A DNA stretch of 64,000 nucleotides from QHXW01 sp035297145 (GTDB lineage Bacteria > Acidobacteriota > Terriglobia > Bryobacterales > Bryobacteraceae), in the NCBI GenBank assembly GCA_035297145.1, contig DATGZN010000093.1, positions 124,001 through 188,000 on the forward strand, in the 5' to 3' direction. Shown one piece after another: positions 8,710 through 17,707 of this stretch; the first letter of the stretch is position 1, and each line of letters begins with the position of its first letter. The position numbers and the translations under genes are program-made. The notes beneath the pieces were generated by a model, which made no database searches, was not told the origin of the DNA, and saw only the letters and a program-made list of their open reading frames with translations.

Positions 8710-11700
8710 TTAGTAAATTACCTTCAACGAAAACTGAATTTGGCGCGACGTGCCGGCGGTCCGGCTGATTTCTCCGAAGCCCGGCCCGAGGAGGATATTC
8801 GATGGCAGTCCGAAATTGACGACATTGAGGATGTTGAAGAACTCGGCGCGGAACTGGAGTGAGGCCAGGTCGCCGCGAGCTCCGAATTTCAGCGGAGTGT
8901 CCTTGATCAGCGCAAGGTCCAGGTCGCGAAGCGCCGGACCGCGGAACGTATTGCGGCCGAGAGTGCCGAACGTCCCGTGATTTGGGCCCGTTCCGCCCGG
9001 AAGATTGATCGGCACATAAAATAGCGAGGCATTGGCGGCGCCCAGACCGAAGTAGTCCTCGCGCACGGTTCTGCTCGTGGACAGATTGGGCACACCAATC
9101 TGATCCGGCCGATCGGTGCCATTCGATCCAACCCCGGTCTGTTGCACTCCTGAATATACGGTGAAGGGAAGGCCGCTCGTAAGGGTTCCGATGCCCAATA
9201 ACTGCCAACCGGCAGTGAGGGTCTTGCCCAGAGGCCGAAGGAACGCGGCGCGATCCGCGTGAAGGTCCTGGAACAAGCTAAACGTGAGGGCGTGTTTAAT
9301 GTCGAAGGTGGACGGGCCTTTGTCCAATTGGGCATCGTACGGATTCTGGGGCAGGGTCTGCGATACGGCGCCGGAAAATCCTGAGATGAATCCGCCAAAT
9401 ACCGCGCTGGTATCGTCGAGCGATTTTGAGAACGTATAGCTGGCCTGAAATCCGAGCCCTGAGGCCGTGAGGTCCTTTTGTGCGGACACTTGCAAGGAGT
9501 GGTAGCTGGAGTGCGAACGGTTGGTCATCAGCAACACGGGCCCGTAGCCGCCGGTGATCGCGCCGGAAGAATCGAATTGCGTGTACGGCGCGAACTCGGG
9601 TGAGGCGCCGGCGAATCCGTTGGGTGAATCCGTCACCGGCAACCTGACTCCGGCTGTGCCAACGTAGGCCGCATTCAGCGTGGCTCCTCCGAGCTTGTGC
9701 TCCACGCCGGCCGTCCAACTGCCGATGTAACCGTTCCGGAAATTTGGCGCCATGCCGACCACGGCCAGCGGCACGATGCGGTGGTCGGGTGACAGGGCGG
9801 CGAGGTCGCGCTCAAAGCGCAACACGTCCATCAGCGTATTGGCGGGCACCAGCCTGGAGTTGCCTGATGCAAAAATGAGCGATCCGTTGGTTGCATATAT
9901 GGGCGGCAATTCCGCAGAGGTGATCGCTTGGCCGAACGGGATAAACTCACTGGGACTGGCTGTGATACGCGGGTAGAATACGTATGGCGTACCGCCAGTC
10001 AACAGGTTGTCCTGATAAAGGTTGATCAGCAGCGTGGTGATTCCACCGCCTACGCGCACGAGGGTTTTCTCCGACGCGCGCCATTCCAGTGACAGCCTTG
10101 GCCCCCACCCGTTCTTGTCGAGCGTATAGGGTGGCTCCGGATTGATCAGCAATTCCGATCCGCGTAGGGCGGAATTGAGTACGGGCGCCGATGTGCGCTT
10201 TCCCGGCTCACGGAGGCGGGACTCGATTTCATAGCGAAGTCCGTAATTGAGAAGCAGCCGGTCCGACACTTTCCAACTGTCCTGAAAATATACGTTGTAA
10301 GCGTCGCGATGAATGGGGGAGTCGCCAAGGCGATCGCCCTGCGCGAAAAGCGGCGGGGCTACTGCGGTTGTGTAAGAAAATGCGCTCGCCGTCAGCAATC
10401 CTGTCAGCGCATCCGGCAGCGGATCGCCGGGACTGATATCGTGTTTTCCGCTGAGCGAGGAGATCCCCACCGGCGAGTAGGCTGTGCCGCCGCCGAACTG
10501 GTACAGGCCATTGGGGTCGATGCCAAACAGCGAAGTGTCGCGGTTGAACCGCCCCTCCCCACCTGCTTTGAAGGTGTGTTTTCCCCGAATCCACGTGAAA
10601 TTCTGCCGAAGCTGCAATAAATTGCCGAACCATCCCTGCACCGACCCGGCGGCGGCGTTGAATGACTCATACAAGCCGTCACCGAACGCCAACCCCGGGT
10701 CCTGGTGATCGCGTGTCGGAAACTGGGGTGTGGCGCGCGTGAAGCTGATGGCCGACTGCATGGTCGAGTTAGCCGATGGTGTTCGCGTGTAGGAGATGGC
10801 CGCGTTGCGCTGCTGATCCGTAAACTCCACCGCAAAATTCGGATCGATGACAATTTGACTGGGATTCGTGACCGGTCCAACGGTGTTTTCCATGGTCAAT
10901 CGTGCGAACAACTGCGACTTGCTGGATATCCGGTGATCCAGGCGGGCCGAAAACTGATCCGATACTGTCGTGACTTTGGCTGACGTGGCGTACGTGCGCG
11001 CACCGTAAGGTCCCTGTGGATCGTTCGGCAAGGGATACCGGGAAAGGAGCTTCGCTATCTGGGGGTTCACCGGAACAATCAGTGTGTCGCCTGGAAATGC
11101 GGTGGTGTCACGGCCAGCGCGGTCGTCGATCGATGGGACTGGAATCACTTCGGTGTCACTCAAAACCTGGCGAAAGCCCTGATACTCCGCGAAGTAAAAC
11201 GTCCGGTTCCGTCCGTTGTAAATGCCCGGAATGATGAGAGGGCCTCCGTTAGTCAGGCCGAACTCGTTGCGGATGAACGGCGGAATCCGGCGCGGCTCAG
11301 CCAGCGAACGGTGATCAAAGAAATTGCGCGCATCCAGCGCCGAATTCCGCAGAAACTCGAACACCGATCCGTGGAAATCGTTGGTTCCCGACTTGGTGAT
11401 GATGTCAGTAAAGCCGGCGGCGCCACGCCCGATTTCAGCCGGCATCCACCCGGAACTCGACCGGATCTCCTGCACGGCGTCCACGTTGAGATTGGTGAAG
11501 GTCGCTCCGCCCAGCTCGGGGTCGGTGCTGTCGGCGCCGTCCATGGCAAACACCGCCGCCGTTCCTCGCTGGCCGTTCACCGCAAACTGCTGGGTATAGT
11601 TCGCCGCACCGTTGGTGTCCGTCATCGTGCCCGCCGCGAGCAAAAGCAACTGGCTGAAATCGCGCTTGTTCAAGGGAAGGGAAGACACCGCTTTGCCCGA

Positions 11701-12123
11701 CAATTGTTCTCCGCCGGTGCCTTCACGCGAGCCGCCATTCTGAGCAAGCGTCAGGCTTCCATCGGCGGACAATGTCAGAATCACGTGCTCTCCGTCGCCA
11801 GGCAATTGCAGTGTCCCGGCTAGAGCTGCCGCGATGCCGTTGTACTCAACCGAGAGCGTGTACTGACCCGGCGTTAGCCCCGCGAGGCTGAAATGGCCAT
11901 CCGCTCCCGTTTTGGCCGTCGCTGTCGCGGAGCCTGTCCCCACACGAATAACGGCACCCGCGATTTGGTGTCCTCCGCCGTCACGCAATTCGCCCGTCCA
12001 GGGTTTGGCATCTTTCGCCTGGCCCGTCGCCAGTCTAGTCGCGGCCGCCATACAGATCAGGAGCGTGGCAAATCGGTTTCGTGGCTTGGCTTCATGGGAA
12101 TGCAGGGACGAAGTGTCGGGCAC
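8710..12123 (-). CDS. Oar-like TonB-dependent receptor with carboxypeptidase-regulatory domain
   Basis: 1137 residues, GTG start at 12123. After a short signal region (LLICMAAATRLATGQA) comes a prealbumin-like domain (about 45-120: AGAVIRVGTGSA, TGADGHFSLAGLTPGQYTLSV), then a plug region (QFAVNGQRGTAAVFAMDG, VDAVQEIRSS, ITKSGTNDFHGSVFEF) and a long outer-membrane barrel ending in IQFSLKVIY with a terminal aromatic. This is the Oar/CirA-like architecture common in acidobacteria, expected to import or sense large oligosaccharide or peptide ligands with TonB energy. No SusD partner is nearby. It is divergent from the haem/TPR gene with only 24 bp between starts. The repeated DNA motifs inside it are ordinary barrel coding sequence. 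Confidence 0.9.
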   Translation of the reverse strand: MPDTSSLHSHEAKPRNRFATLLICMAAATRLATGQAKDAKPWTGELRDGGGHQIAGAVIRVGTGSATATAKTGADGHFSLAGLTPGQYTLSVEYNGIAAALAGTLQLPGDGEHVILTLSADGSLTLAQNGGSREGTGGEQLSGKAVSSLPLNKRDFSQLLLLAAGTMTDTNGAANYTQQFAVNGQRGTAAVFAMDGADSTDPELGGATFTNLNVDAVQEIRSSSGWMPAEIGRGAAGFTDIITKSGTNDFHGSVFEFLRNSALDARNFFDHRSLAEPRRIPPFIRNEFGLTNGGPLIIPGIYNGRNRTFYFAEYQGFRQVLSDTEVIPVPSIDDRAGRDTTAFPGDTLIVPVNPQIAKLLSRYPLPNDPQGPYGARTYATSAKVTTVSDQFSARLDHRISSKSQLFARLTMENTVGPVTNPSQIVIDPNFAVEFTDQQRNAAISYTRTPSANSTMQSAISFTRATPQFPTRDHQDPGLAFGDGLYESFNAAAGSVQGWFGNLLQLRQNFTWIRGKHTFKAGGEGRFNRDTSLFGIDPNGLYQFGGGTAYSPVGISSLSGKHDISPGDPLPDALTGLLTASAFSYTTAVAPPLFAQGDRLGDSPIHRDAYNVYFQDSWKVSDRLLLNYGLRYEIESRLREPGKRTSAPVLNSALRGSELLINPEPPYTLDKNGWGPRLSLEWRASEKTLVRVGGGITTLLINLYQDNLLTGGTPYVFYPRITASPSEFIPFGQAITSAELPPIYATNGSLIFASGNSRLVPANTLMDVLRFERDLAALSPDHRIVPLAVVGMAPNFRNGYIGSWTAGVEHKLGGATLNAAYVGTAGVRLPVTDSPNGFAGASPEFAPYTQFDSSGAITGGYGPVLLMTNRSHSSYHSLQVSAQKDLTASGLGFQASYTFSKSLDDTSAVFGGFISGFSGAVSQTLPQNPYDAQLDKGPSTFDIKHALTFSLFQDLHADRAAFLRPLGKTLTAGWQLLGIGTLTSGLPFTVYSGVQQTGVGSNGTDRPDQIGVPNLSTSRTVREDYFGLGAANASLFYVPINLPGGTGPNHGTFGTLGRNTFRGPALRDLDLALIKDTPLKFGARGDLASLQFRAEFFNILNVVNFGLPSNILLGPGFGEISRTAGTSRQIQFSLKVIY

Positions 12124-12128
12124 GGCGA

Positions 12129-12143
12129 TATACTGCGATCATA
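12129..12143. promoter_or_regulatory. Face-to-face -10 elements between divergent genes
   Basis: TATACT (12129-12134) reads toward the + strand ATG 12148, and TATGAT (12143-12138) reads toward the - strand GTG 12123. Both candidate promoters fall in or near the 24-bp gap, which implies very short leaders and mutual interference. No convincing -35 hexamer was found for either. Confidence 0.3.
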
Positions 12144-12147
12144 CGCG

Positions 12148-14025
12148 ATGTGGAAACCGGGAGTGGTTCTTCTCTGGCTATTGATTGCGGTCCCGGCCCG
12201 GCCGGCTCCCAAGGTCACGTTTTACAGAAACATTGCACCCATCATTTACACGCAGTGCTCGGTTTGCCACAGGCCCGGTGAATCCGCGCCATTTGCGCTG
12301 CTCTCTTTGGAGGACGTGAAGAAGCACGCGACGCAAATTGCCGATGTCACCAAGCGCCGCTTCATGCCGCCCTGGCAGCCCGAAGCCGGTTATGGAGATT
12401 TCGCCGAGGAGCGGCGTTTGACCGACGCCCAGATTCAACTCATTCAGCAATGGGTGGCTGACGGGGAGCTTCCTGGCACTATCGCGAACGCACCCAAACC
12501 CCCGAAGTTCAGCTCGGAATGGCAAATAGGCCCGCCTGATATGGTCCTTCATGTCACCCAACCCTACCAGCTGAGTGCGGGCGGCGGCGAGGTTTTCTGG
12601 AACTTCGTCATGCCCGTGCGGGTAAAGACCGAGGCCTGGGTGCGCGCGATTGAAGTCCGGCCCGGAAATCCAAAGGTCTTCCATCATGCCAATGTCATCA
12701 TCGACCGCGCCGGCAACGCGCGCCGGCTGGAATCAAAGCCCGGCGCCGGTTTCGAAGGCATGGACATCACGGTGCAAGAGGATTCTTTCGATCCCGACAG
12801 CCACTTCCTTTCCTGGAAGCCCGGCAGTGAACCAGTGGTTGCACCAGATGGCATGGCGTGGCGCGCCACGCCGGGCATGAATCTTGTGTTGAATGTCCAC
12901 CTGCGCCCGACCGGAAAGCCCGAGACCATCAGTCCGGAAATCGGCATCTACTTCACCTCCAAGCCCCAAACCAAGTTCCCGATGCTGGTTCAGTTGGAGC
13001 ACGATAGCGCCATCGACATTCCGCCGGGCGACACCGACTTTCTCGTTTCTGACGATTTCACCGTTCCCGTCGACTTGCATGTGCTGGCCATCTATCCGCA
13101 CGCGCACTATCTCGCAGTTTTGATGGAAGCCTACGCGACGCTGCCCGACGGCACGCGGAAATGGCTGATCCGGATTCCACACTGGGACCTGAACTGGCAG
13201 GGTGTTTACCGCTCGAAGCAGCCGGTTTTTCTTCCGCGTGGATCGGTCATTTCCATGCGCTATCACTACGACAACTCGAGCGCCAACGCCCGCAACCCCA
13301 ACAACCCGCCGAAACGAATAAGCGCGGGCAACTCCTCCACCGATGAGATGGGACATCTTTGGTTGCAGGTTCTGCCGGTGGCGGATTCCGATCAGCGCGC
13401 CGCCGTCCAGGAAGCCCTCATGAAGCACCGGCTGGAAAAATATCCGGGCGATTTTTCCGCGGAGTTCAACCTGGGTGCGCTCCTGATGGATCAAAACAAA
13501 CCGGCCGAAGCCATTCCGTATTTTGAACGGGCCGCTCTGGCACAGCCTACGAGCGCACTCGCAGCGAATGAGATGGGCGTAGCTTTGATGGCGCAATCCA
13601 ACCTGCCCGACGCCGGAAAACTGTTCCAACGGGCCGTCAATCTGGATCCGGCCTACACCGACGCACGCTTCAATCTGGCCAGCGCCGAAGCCGCGGGCGG
13701 CGACTGGCCCTCGGCCGCGAAGAACTTCCGGCAGGTATTGACCGAAGCTCCTGAGAGCGAGAAAGCCCGGCAGCACTTGGGCGAGGTGCTCTACCTTTGG
13801 GGAGACGATTTCGCCAAAGCGGGGAACTTCCAACGGGCGGCCACCCACTATCAGGAGGCGCTGGTTTTTCGGCCCGCCGACGCGGAATTGCACACCAACC
13901 TCGGGCAGGTACTCGCTCAGCTCGGCCGAAAACAGGAAGCGTTAGCGGAGTTCCAAGCTGCATTGCGCGCCAACCCTTCGTTCGAGCCAGCCAGGCAGGC
14001 GCTGGCGCTGCTCCAGCGCCACTAA
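12148..14025 (+). CDS. Secreted cytochrome c / copper monooxygenase-like / TPR protein
   Basis: 625 residues from ATG 12148. The frame is open further upstream, but only from here is there a signal peptide (GVVLLWLLIAVPARPA), and the upstream part would overlap the divergent receptor gene. Mature order: a single-haem site CSVCH (37-41) with FMPPW as the likely Met ligand; a middle part (about 150-420) resembling the C-terminal domain of peptidylglycine-type copper type II, ascorbate-dependent monooxygenases, with FHHANVII, PHAHYLAVLMEAYA and ISMRYHYDNS histidine clusters; then about four TPR units (430-625: EFNLGALLMDQNKPAEAIPY, ANEMGVALMAQSNLPDAGK, LHTNLGQVLAQLGRKQEAL). Probably a periplasmic redox enzyme on a TPR scaffold; the substrate is unknown. 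Confidence 0.8.
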   Translation: MWKPGVVLLWLLIAVPARPAPKVTFYRNIAPIIYTQCSVCHRPGESAPFALLSLEDVKKHATQIADVTKRRFMPPWQPEAGYGDFAEERRLTDAQIQLIQQWVADGELPGTIANAPKPPKFSSEWQIGPPDMVLHVTQPYQLSAGGGEVFWNFVMPVRVKTEAWVRAIEVRPGNPKVFHHANVIIDRAGNARRLESKPGAGFEGMDITVQEDSFDPDSHFLSWKPGSEPVVAPDGMAWRATPGMNLVLNVHLRPTGKPETISPEIGIYFTSKPQTKFPMLVQLEHDSAIDIPPGDTDFLVSDDFTVPVDLHVLAIYPHAHYLAVLMEAYATLPDGTRKWLIRIPHWDLNWQGVYRSKQPVFLPRGSVISMRYHYDNSSANARNPNNPPKRISAGNSSTDEMGHLWLQVLPVADSDQRAAVQEALMKHRLEKYPGDFSAEFNLGALLMDQNKPAEAIPYFERAALAQPTSALAANEMGVALMAQSNLPDAGKLFQRAVNLDPAYTDARFNLASAEAAGGDWPSAAKNFRQVLTEAPESEKARQHLGEVLYLWGDDFAKAGNFQRAATHYQEALVFRPADAELHTNLGQVLAQLGRKQEALAEFQAALRANPSFEPARQALALLQRH

Positions 14026-14120
14026 CACCATCTACTTGGTTGAGGCAAAAGCTCCGCCCTCTCGTGCGCAGATGAGACAGCTCTGTACGTTTTTCCACGC
14101 AAGTTGACTCGGAAAACACT

Positions 14121-14140
14121 CAAGAAAAGTCAAGAAAAGT
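14121..14140 (+). repeat. Tandem direct repeat upstream of the receptor promoter
   Basis: CAAGAAAAGT occurs twice in direct tandem, ending one base before the -35 hexamer at 14142. Direct repeats at this place are typical activator or UP-like sites and are too regular to be chance. Likely a regulatory site for the TonB receptor gene (inference). Confidence 0.55.
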
Positions 14141-14141
14141 C

Positions 14142-14170
14142 TTGCAGTTATTTGTAAACTGTCATAAGAT
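14142..14170 (+). promoter_or_regulatory. Sigma-70-type promoter for TonB receptor gene
   Basis: TTGCAG (14142-14147), a 17-base spacer and TAAGAT (14165-14170). Each hexamer has four or five consensus matches and the spacing is ideal. It is the best housekeeping-type promoter in the window and gives a leader of about 155-160 bases. Confidence 0.6.
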
Positions 14171-14335
14171 TCTCCAAACGATGCTTTGGCCTGCTCGCGA
14201 GAGCTGGCGTGTTGGTAGTCGGCTAGTTGGGGTACTGGAGCCTGCTCACACAGAACTGAGTGTCTGTTCGCACTCACGCGAACGGTTGAGTTGGGCCTCG
14301 CCATATCCCCACGAGATTCTTAAAAAGGGGGAACT

Positions 14336-17300
14336 ATGATCCAGCGCGAGTGGTTGGACAGAATCAGTTACCGTATCTTGGCCGGTGCGCTTCTGTTGTT
14401 CGTCACGACATTTGTAACCGTTCCGGTTCGAGCACAGGTACTCTACGGCCAGCTCGTCGGTACAGTCACCGATCAGAGCAACTCGGTGGTTCCAAACGCC
14501 GTCATCAGTATTCAAGAGACCTTAACCGGGCAGTCACATCAGGAGACGACGGATTCCGGCGGACGGTACAGCGTCGTCAATCTGAGTCCGGGTACCTATT
14601 CGGTCAGAGCCACAGCCAAGGGATTTAAAACTATAGAGCAATCGGCTTTCACCATCACGCCCAACACGGTCAACCGGCTTGATTTCCACCTGGAAATTGG
14701 CGAAGCCAGCCAGACCGTAACCGTCTCGGCGGAAGCGCTGGAACTGCAAACCGACAAGGCGGATACCCACACGGAGTTGACCTCTGAAGGCATCGTGAAC
14801 ATGCCGTTAGGCGGCTTCCGGAATTACCAGGCCCTGATCGATCTGGTTCCTGGCGCGACCCCGTCGACATTCCAGAACTCGGTTACGGACACGCCCGGCC
14901 GCGCGTTGCACACCAATATCAATGGCGCAAATGCGCAAACCAACATCACGCAAATTGACGGAGCTGAGAGCATCAATGTGTGGCTTCCGCACCATGTCGG
15001 CTACGTGGTGCCCGCGGAAGACGTGGATGTTGTCAACATCACGACCAGCGCGGCCGATGCCGATCAAGGGCTGGCCGGTGCTTCCGCCATCACCCTGGTG
15101 ACCAAGTCTGGGACCAACGAGATTCACGGCAGCGCGTTTGAGTTCGACAACAACCAGCATTTCAACGCGCGGAACTTCTTCGCGGACAGCAAGCCGGTCG
15201 CGATTTATAACAACTACGGCGCCACCATTGGCGGGCCCATCATGAAGAATAAGCTGTTCTACTTCATCAGTTTCGATGGAACTAACCAGAAGATCGCGGC
15301 TAATGGCCTTTTCACGGTACCCACCGACGATCAGAAAAATGGCAATTTCAGTGCGTATCTGACTGGCGCTAACGCAACCACGATCTACAATCCGTTCACC
15401 GGGAATGCAGATGGCACGGGTCGCCAGCCGTTTGCCAATAACATCATTCCGGGGAACCTCATCGTCCAGCAGGCCAAGAATCTTCAGGGGTACTTCCCGG
15501 AACCGAATCTTGGTGGCATCGCCAATAACTATTACGCTGCCGGTGGGCCGATCCTGAATCGATACCAGACGGACGCAAAGCTTAACTGGAATCGGACCGA
15601 GCGCCACAGCATCTTCGTTAAATACGGGGAGATGGTCGCGACCTCCGGCGGCCAAGGTATTTTCGGAGTGGCCGGCGGTCCCGCCCCCGGTGCGGATCCT
15701 GGGTTGGGTAACACGACCACTTACGTGGCCACGATCGGGCACACGTACACGTTCACCCCCAACCTGGTGCTGACCGGGAACCTCGGTTTGAACCGCCTGG
15801 ATCAAACCGTGCTTGCCAACGACTACGGGAAAAACTACGGCACCATTCTCGGAATTCCTGGTCTGAATGGCAATGACATTCGAGATAGCGGTTTCCCCGA
15901 CATCAGCATGGGCGCATACACGGGATTCGGCGTTCCAAACTGGATGCCGCTGTTCCGCCATGATGAGACCTTTACGCATAGCGACAGCCTGACCTGGACA
16001 AAGGGCGCGCACGAGTTTCGCTTCGGATTCGACTTGGTTCGACATCACTTGAACCATTGGCAACCGGAGTTGAGCAACGGCGGCCCGCGCGGTCTGCTGG
16101 ACTTCAATGGTCAGACCACCACGCTCAACACAGGCGGTGGGAACGCTACAGTTTCGAACCAGCTCAACGCTTACGCCCAGATGCTGCTGGGCCTGTCGGA
16201 TGACGTGCAGAAGGGCGTCCAGTACATTCTGATGACCGGTCGCGAGTGGCAGTTGGGATGGTACGGTCAGGATCGCTGGCAGGTGACGAAGAACCTGACC
16301 GTGAGCCTTGGCCTCCGATACGAGTTCTATCCGCTCATGACGCGCAGCAATGGAAAGGGAATTGAGCAGTACATCCCCGCGACGAATGACGTCATGATGG
16401 GTGGCCGAGGCAGCGTTCCGGTGGATGCCGGTATCAAGGTCAGCCACACGCTGTTCGCGCCACGCGTTGGAGTCGCCTACCGCCTTGGTGAGAAAACCGT
16501 CATTCGTGCCGGCTATGGAATGAATTACGATCCCCTTCCGTTCTCGCGCCCGCTGCGTGGTTTCTACCCGTTGACGATTAATGCGGAGACGAAATCGCCC
16601 AACAGCTTCTCCTATGCCAGTACGCTCGCGCAGGGCATACCACCGGTTCCACTGCCGGATATTTCCACTGGCATTGTGCCGCTTCCCGGGAACGCCAGCG
16701 AACGCAGCCCCTGGGGATACATTCACCGCGGCTACACGCAATCCTGGAATTTCACGGTCGAGCACAAGCTGCCGGAGAACATCATTGCTTCCATCGGTTA
16801 CGTAGCTTCCCATACCGTGCACGAGTTGGCTGACCGGGACATCAACACCGGTTATCCAGGTTCTACGCTGGCCAATCTCCCGTACAATTTGCTCTATGGG
16901 CGCACATCGGGGAGCGATATGTGGGATGGCTATCTGAGCTCTGAGTACAACTCGATGCAGATTGCCTTCAGCCGCTCGTTCGTGTCAGGGCTGATGCTCA
17001 AAGGCGCCTATACTTGGTCCCACGCTATCGACTATGCGGACGACGACGGATGGCAAGGTGTCAATTGGAATTATGCGCCGATGTTCCAGCGCAACCGCGC
17101 TACCGCCGGATTCGACCAGCCACAAAACTTCCAAATCGGTTGGGTCTATGAGTTGCCTTTCGGCAAGAACAAGAAGTATATGAGCTCAGGTGTTGCCGCC
17201 AAGGTTCTGGGTGACTGGCAGTTAAGCGGCAGAGAGGCGTGCTACATGGGTATTCCATTCACTGTGTATGCGCCTGATACGTCCCTTAACGATGGCGGGA

Positions 17301-17707
17301 CCAACACGCAAACGGCAAATCAGGTTCTTCCTACCGTGCAGCTTCTGGGCCACGTAGGACCAGGTACAACTTACTACAACCCGGCGGCGTTTGCTCCGGT
17401 GACTACGGTTGGTTTCGGGAACTCCGGTCTCAACATCCTCCGGGAACCCGGGATGTGGAATACGGATATGTCGGTGATGCGTTTATTCCCAATTAAGGAG
17501 CGTATGACGTTGCAATTCCGTGCCGAGTTCACTAACCTACCCAACACATCGCACTTCGGCAGTACCTTCAGCGGCGGCGGTACGGGCAACGGCTTCGGCG
17601 GGGCTGCGGGTGGAGTGGACAACGGAGTGACCGACAGTACGTTCATGAATATCAGCAGTTCCTCGGGTGAGCGCAACATCCGCTTCGGACTTCGCTTGCA
17701 ATGGTAA
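14336..17707 (+). CDS. Oar-like TonB-dependent receptor with carboxypeptidase-regulatory domain
   Basis: 1123 residues. Signal peptide (ILAGALLLFVTTFVTVPVRAQ), then a prealbumin-like domain (GTVTDQSNSVVPNAVISI, GGRYSVVNLSPGTYSVRA, about 40-130), a plug (NINGANAQTNITQIDGAE, VDVVNITTSAADAD, LVTKSGTNEIHGSAFEF) and an outer-membrane barrel ending in RFGLRLQW. Same family as the receptor at 8.7-12.1 kb but clearly diverged, so not a recent duplicate. Expected outer-membrane uptake or sensing of a large ligand. It has its own promoter with tandem direct repeats, a strong ribosome site, and a hairpin-plus-T9 terminator just downstream, so it is probably transcribed mainly alone. Confidence 0.92.
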   Translation: MIQREWLDRISYRILAGALLLFVTTFVTVPVRAQVLYGQLVGTVTDQSNSVVPNAVISIQETLTGQSHQETTDSGGRYSVVNLSPGTYSVRATAKGFKTIEQSAFTITPNTVNRLDFHLEIGEASQTVTVSAEALELQTDKADTHTELTSEGIVNMPLGGFRNYQALIDLVPGATPSTFQNSVTDTPGRALHTNINGANAQTNITQIDGAESINVWLPHHVGYVVPAEDVDVVNITTSAADADQGLAGASAITLVTKSGTNEIHGSAFEFDNNQHFNARNFFADSKPVAIYNNYGATIGGPIMKNKLFYFISFDGTNQKIAANGLFTVPTDDQKNGNFSAYLTGANATTIYNPFTGNADGTGRQPFANNIIPGNLIVQQAKNLQGYFPEPNLGGIANNYYAAGGPILNRYQTDAKLNWNRTERHSIFVKYGEMVATSGGQGIFGVAGGPAPGADPGLGNTTTYVATIGHTYTFTPNLVLTGNLGLNRLDQTVLANDYGKNYGTILGIPGLNGNDIRDSGFPDISMGAYTGFGVPNWMPLFRHDETFTHSDSLTWTKGAHEFRFGFDLVRHHLNHWQPELSNGGPRGLLDFNGQTTTLNTGGGNATVSNQLNAYAQMLLGLSDDVQKGVQYILMTGREWQLGWYGQDRWQVTKNLTVSLGLRYEFYPLMTRSNGKGIEQYIPATNDVMMGGRGSVPVDAGIKVSHTLFAPRVGVAYRLGEKTVIRAGYGMNYDPLPFSRPLRGFYPLTINAETKSPNSFSYASTLAQGIPPVPLPDISTGIVPLPGNASERSPWGYIHRGYTQSWNFTVEHKLPENIIASIGYVASHTVHELADRDINTGYPGSTLANLPYNLLYGRTSGSDMWDGYLSSEYNSMQIAFSRSFVSGLMLKGAYTWSHAIDYADDDGWQGVNWNYAPMFQRNRATAGFDQPQNFQIGWVYELPFGKNKKYMSSGVAAKVLGDWQLSGREACYMGIPFTVYAPDTSLNDGGTNTQTANQVLPTVQLLGHVGPGTTYYNPAAFAPVTTVGFGNSGLNILREPGMWNTDMSVMRLFPIKERMTLQFRAEFTNLPNTSHFGSTFSGGGTGNGFGGAAGGVDNGVTDSTFMNISSSSGERNIRFGLRLQW

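Larger units (their letters stand above)
14026..14335. other. 310-bp intergenic region with a promoter and direct repeats
   Basis: No gene is supported here. It holds the tandem 10-bp repeat (14121-14140), the promoter at 14142-14170 and a leader of about 155 bases ending in a strong Shine-Dalgarno sequence (AAGGGGG, near 14326-14331) before ATG 14336. The long leader could carry RNA structure, but no known riboswitch consensus was recognised. Confidence 0.5.

Noticed and set aside
12733..13893. 386-codon frame antisense to the cytochrome/TPR gene
   Set aside because: No start signal or recognisable domain; mirror of a well-supported gene.
14807..16822. 671-codon open frame antisense to the TonB receptor gene
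   Set aside because: Composition is Val/Arg/Gly-rich without motifs, and the + strand is a clear full-length receptor. GC-rich codon bias leaves the opposite frame open.
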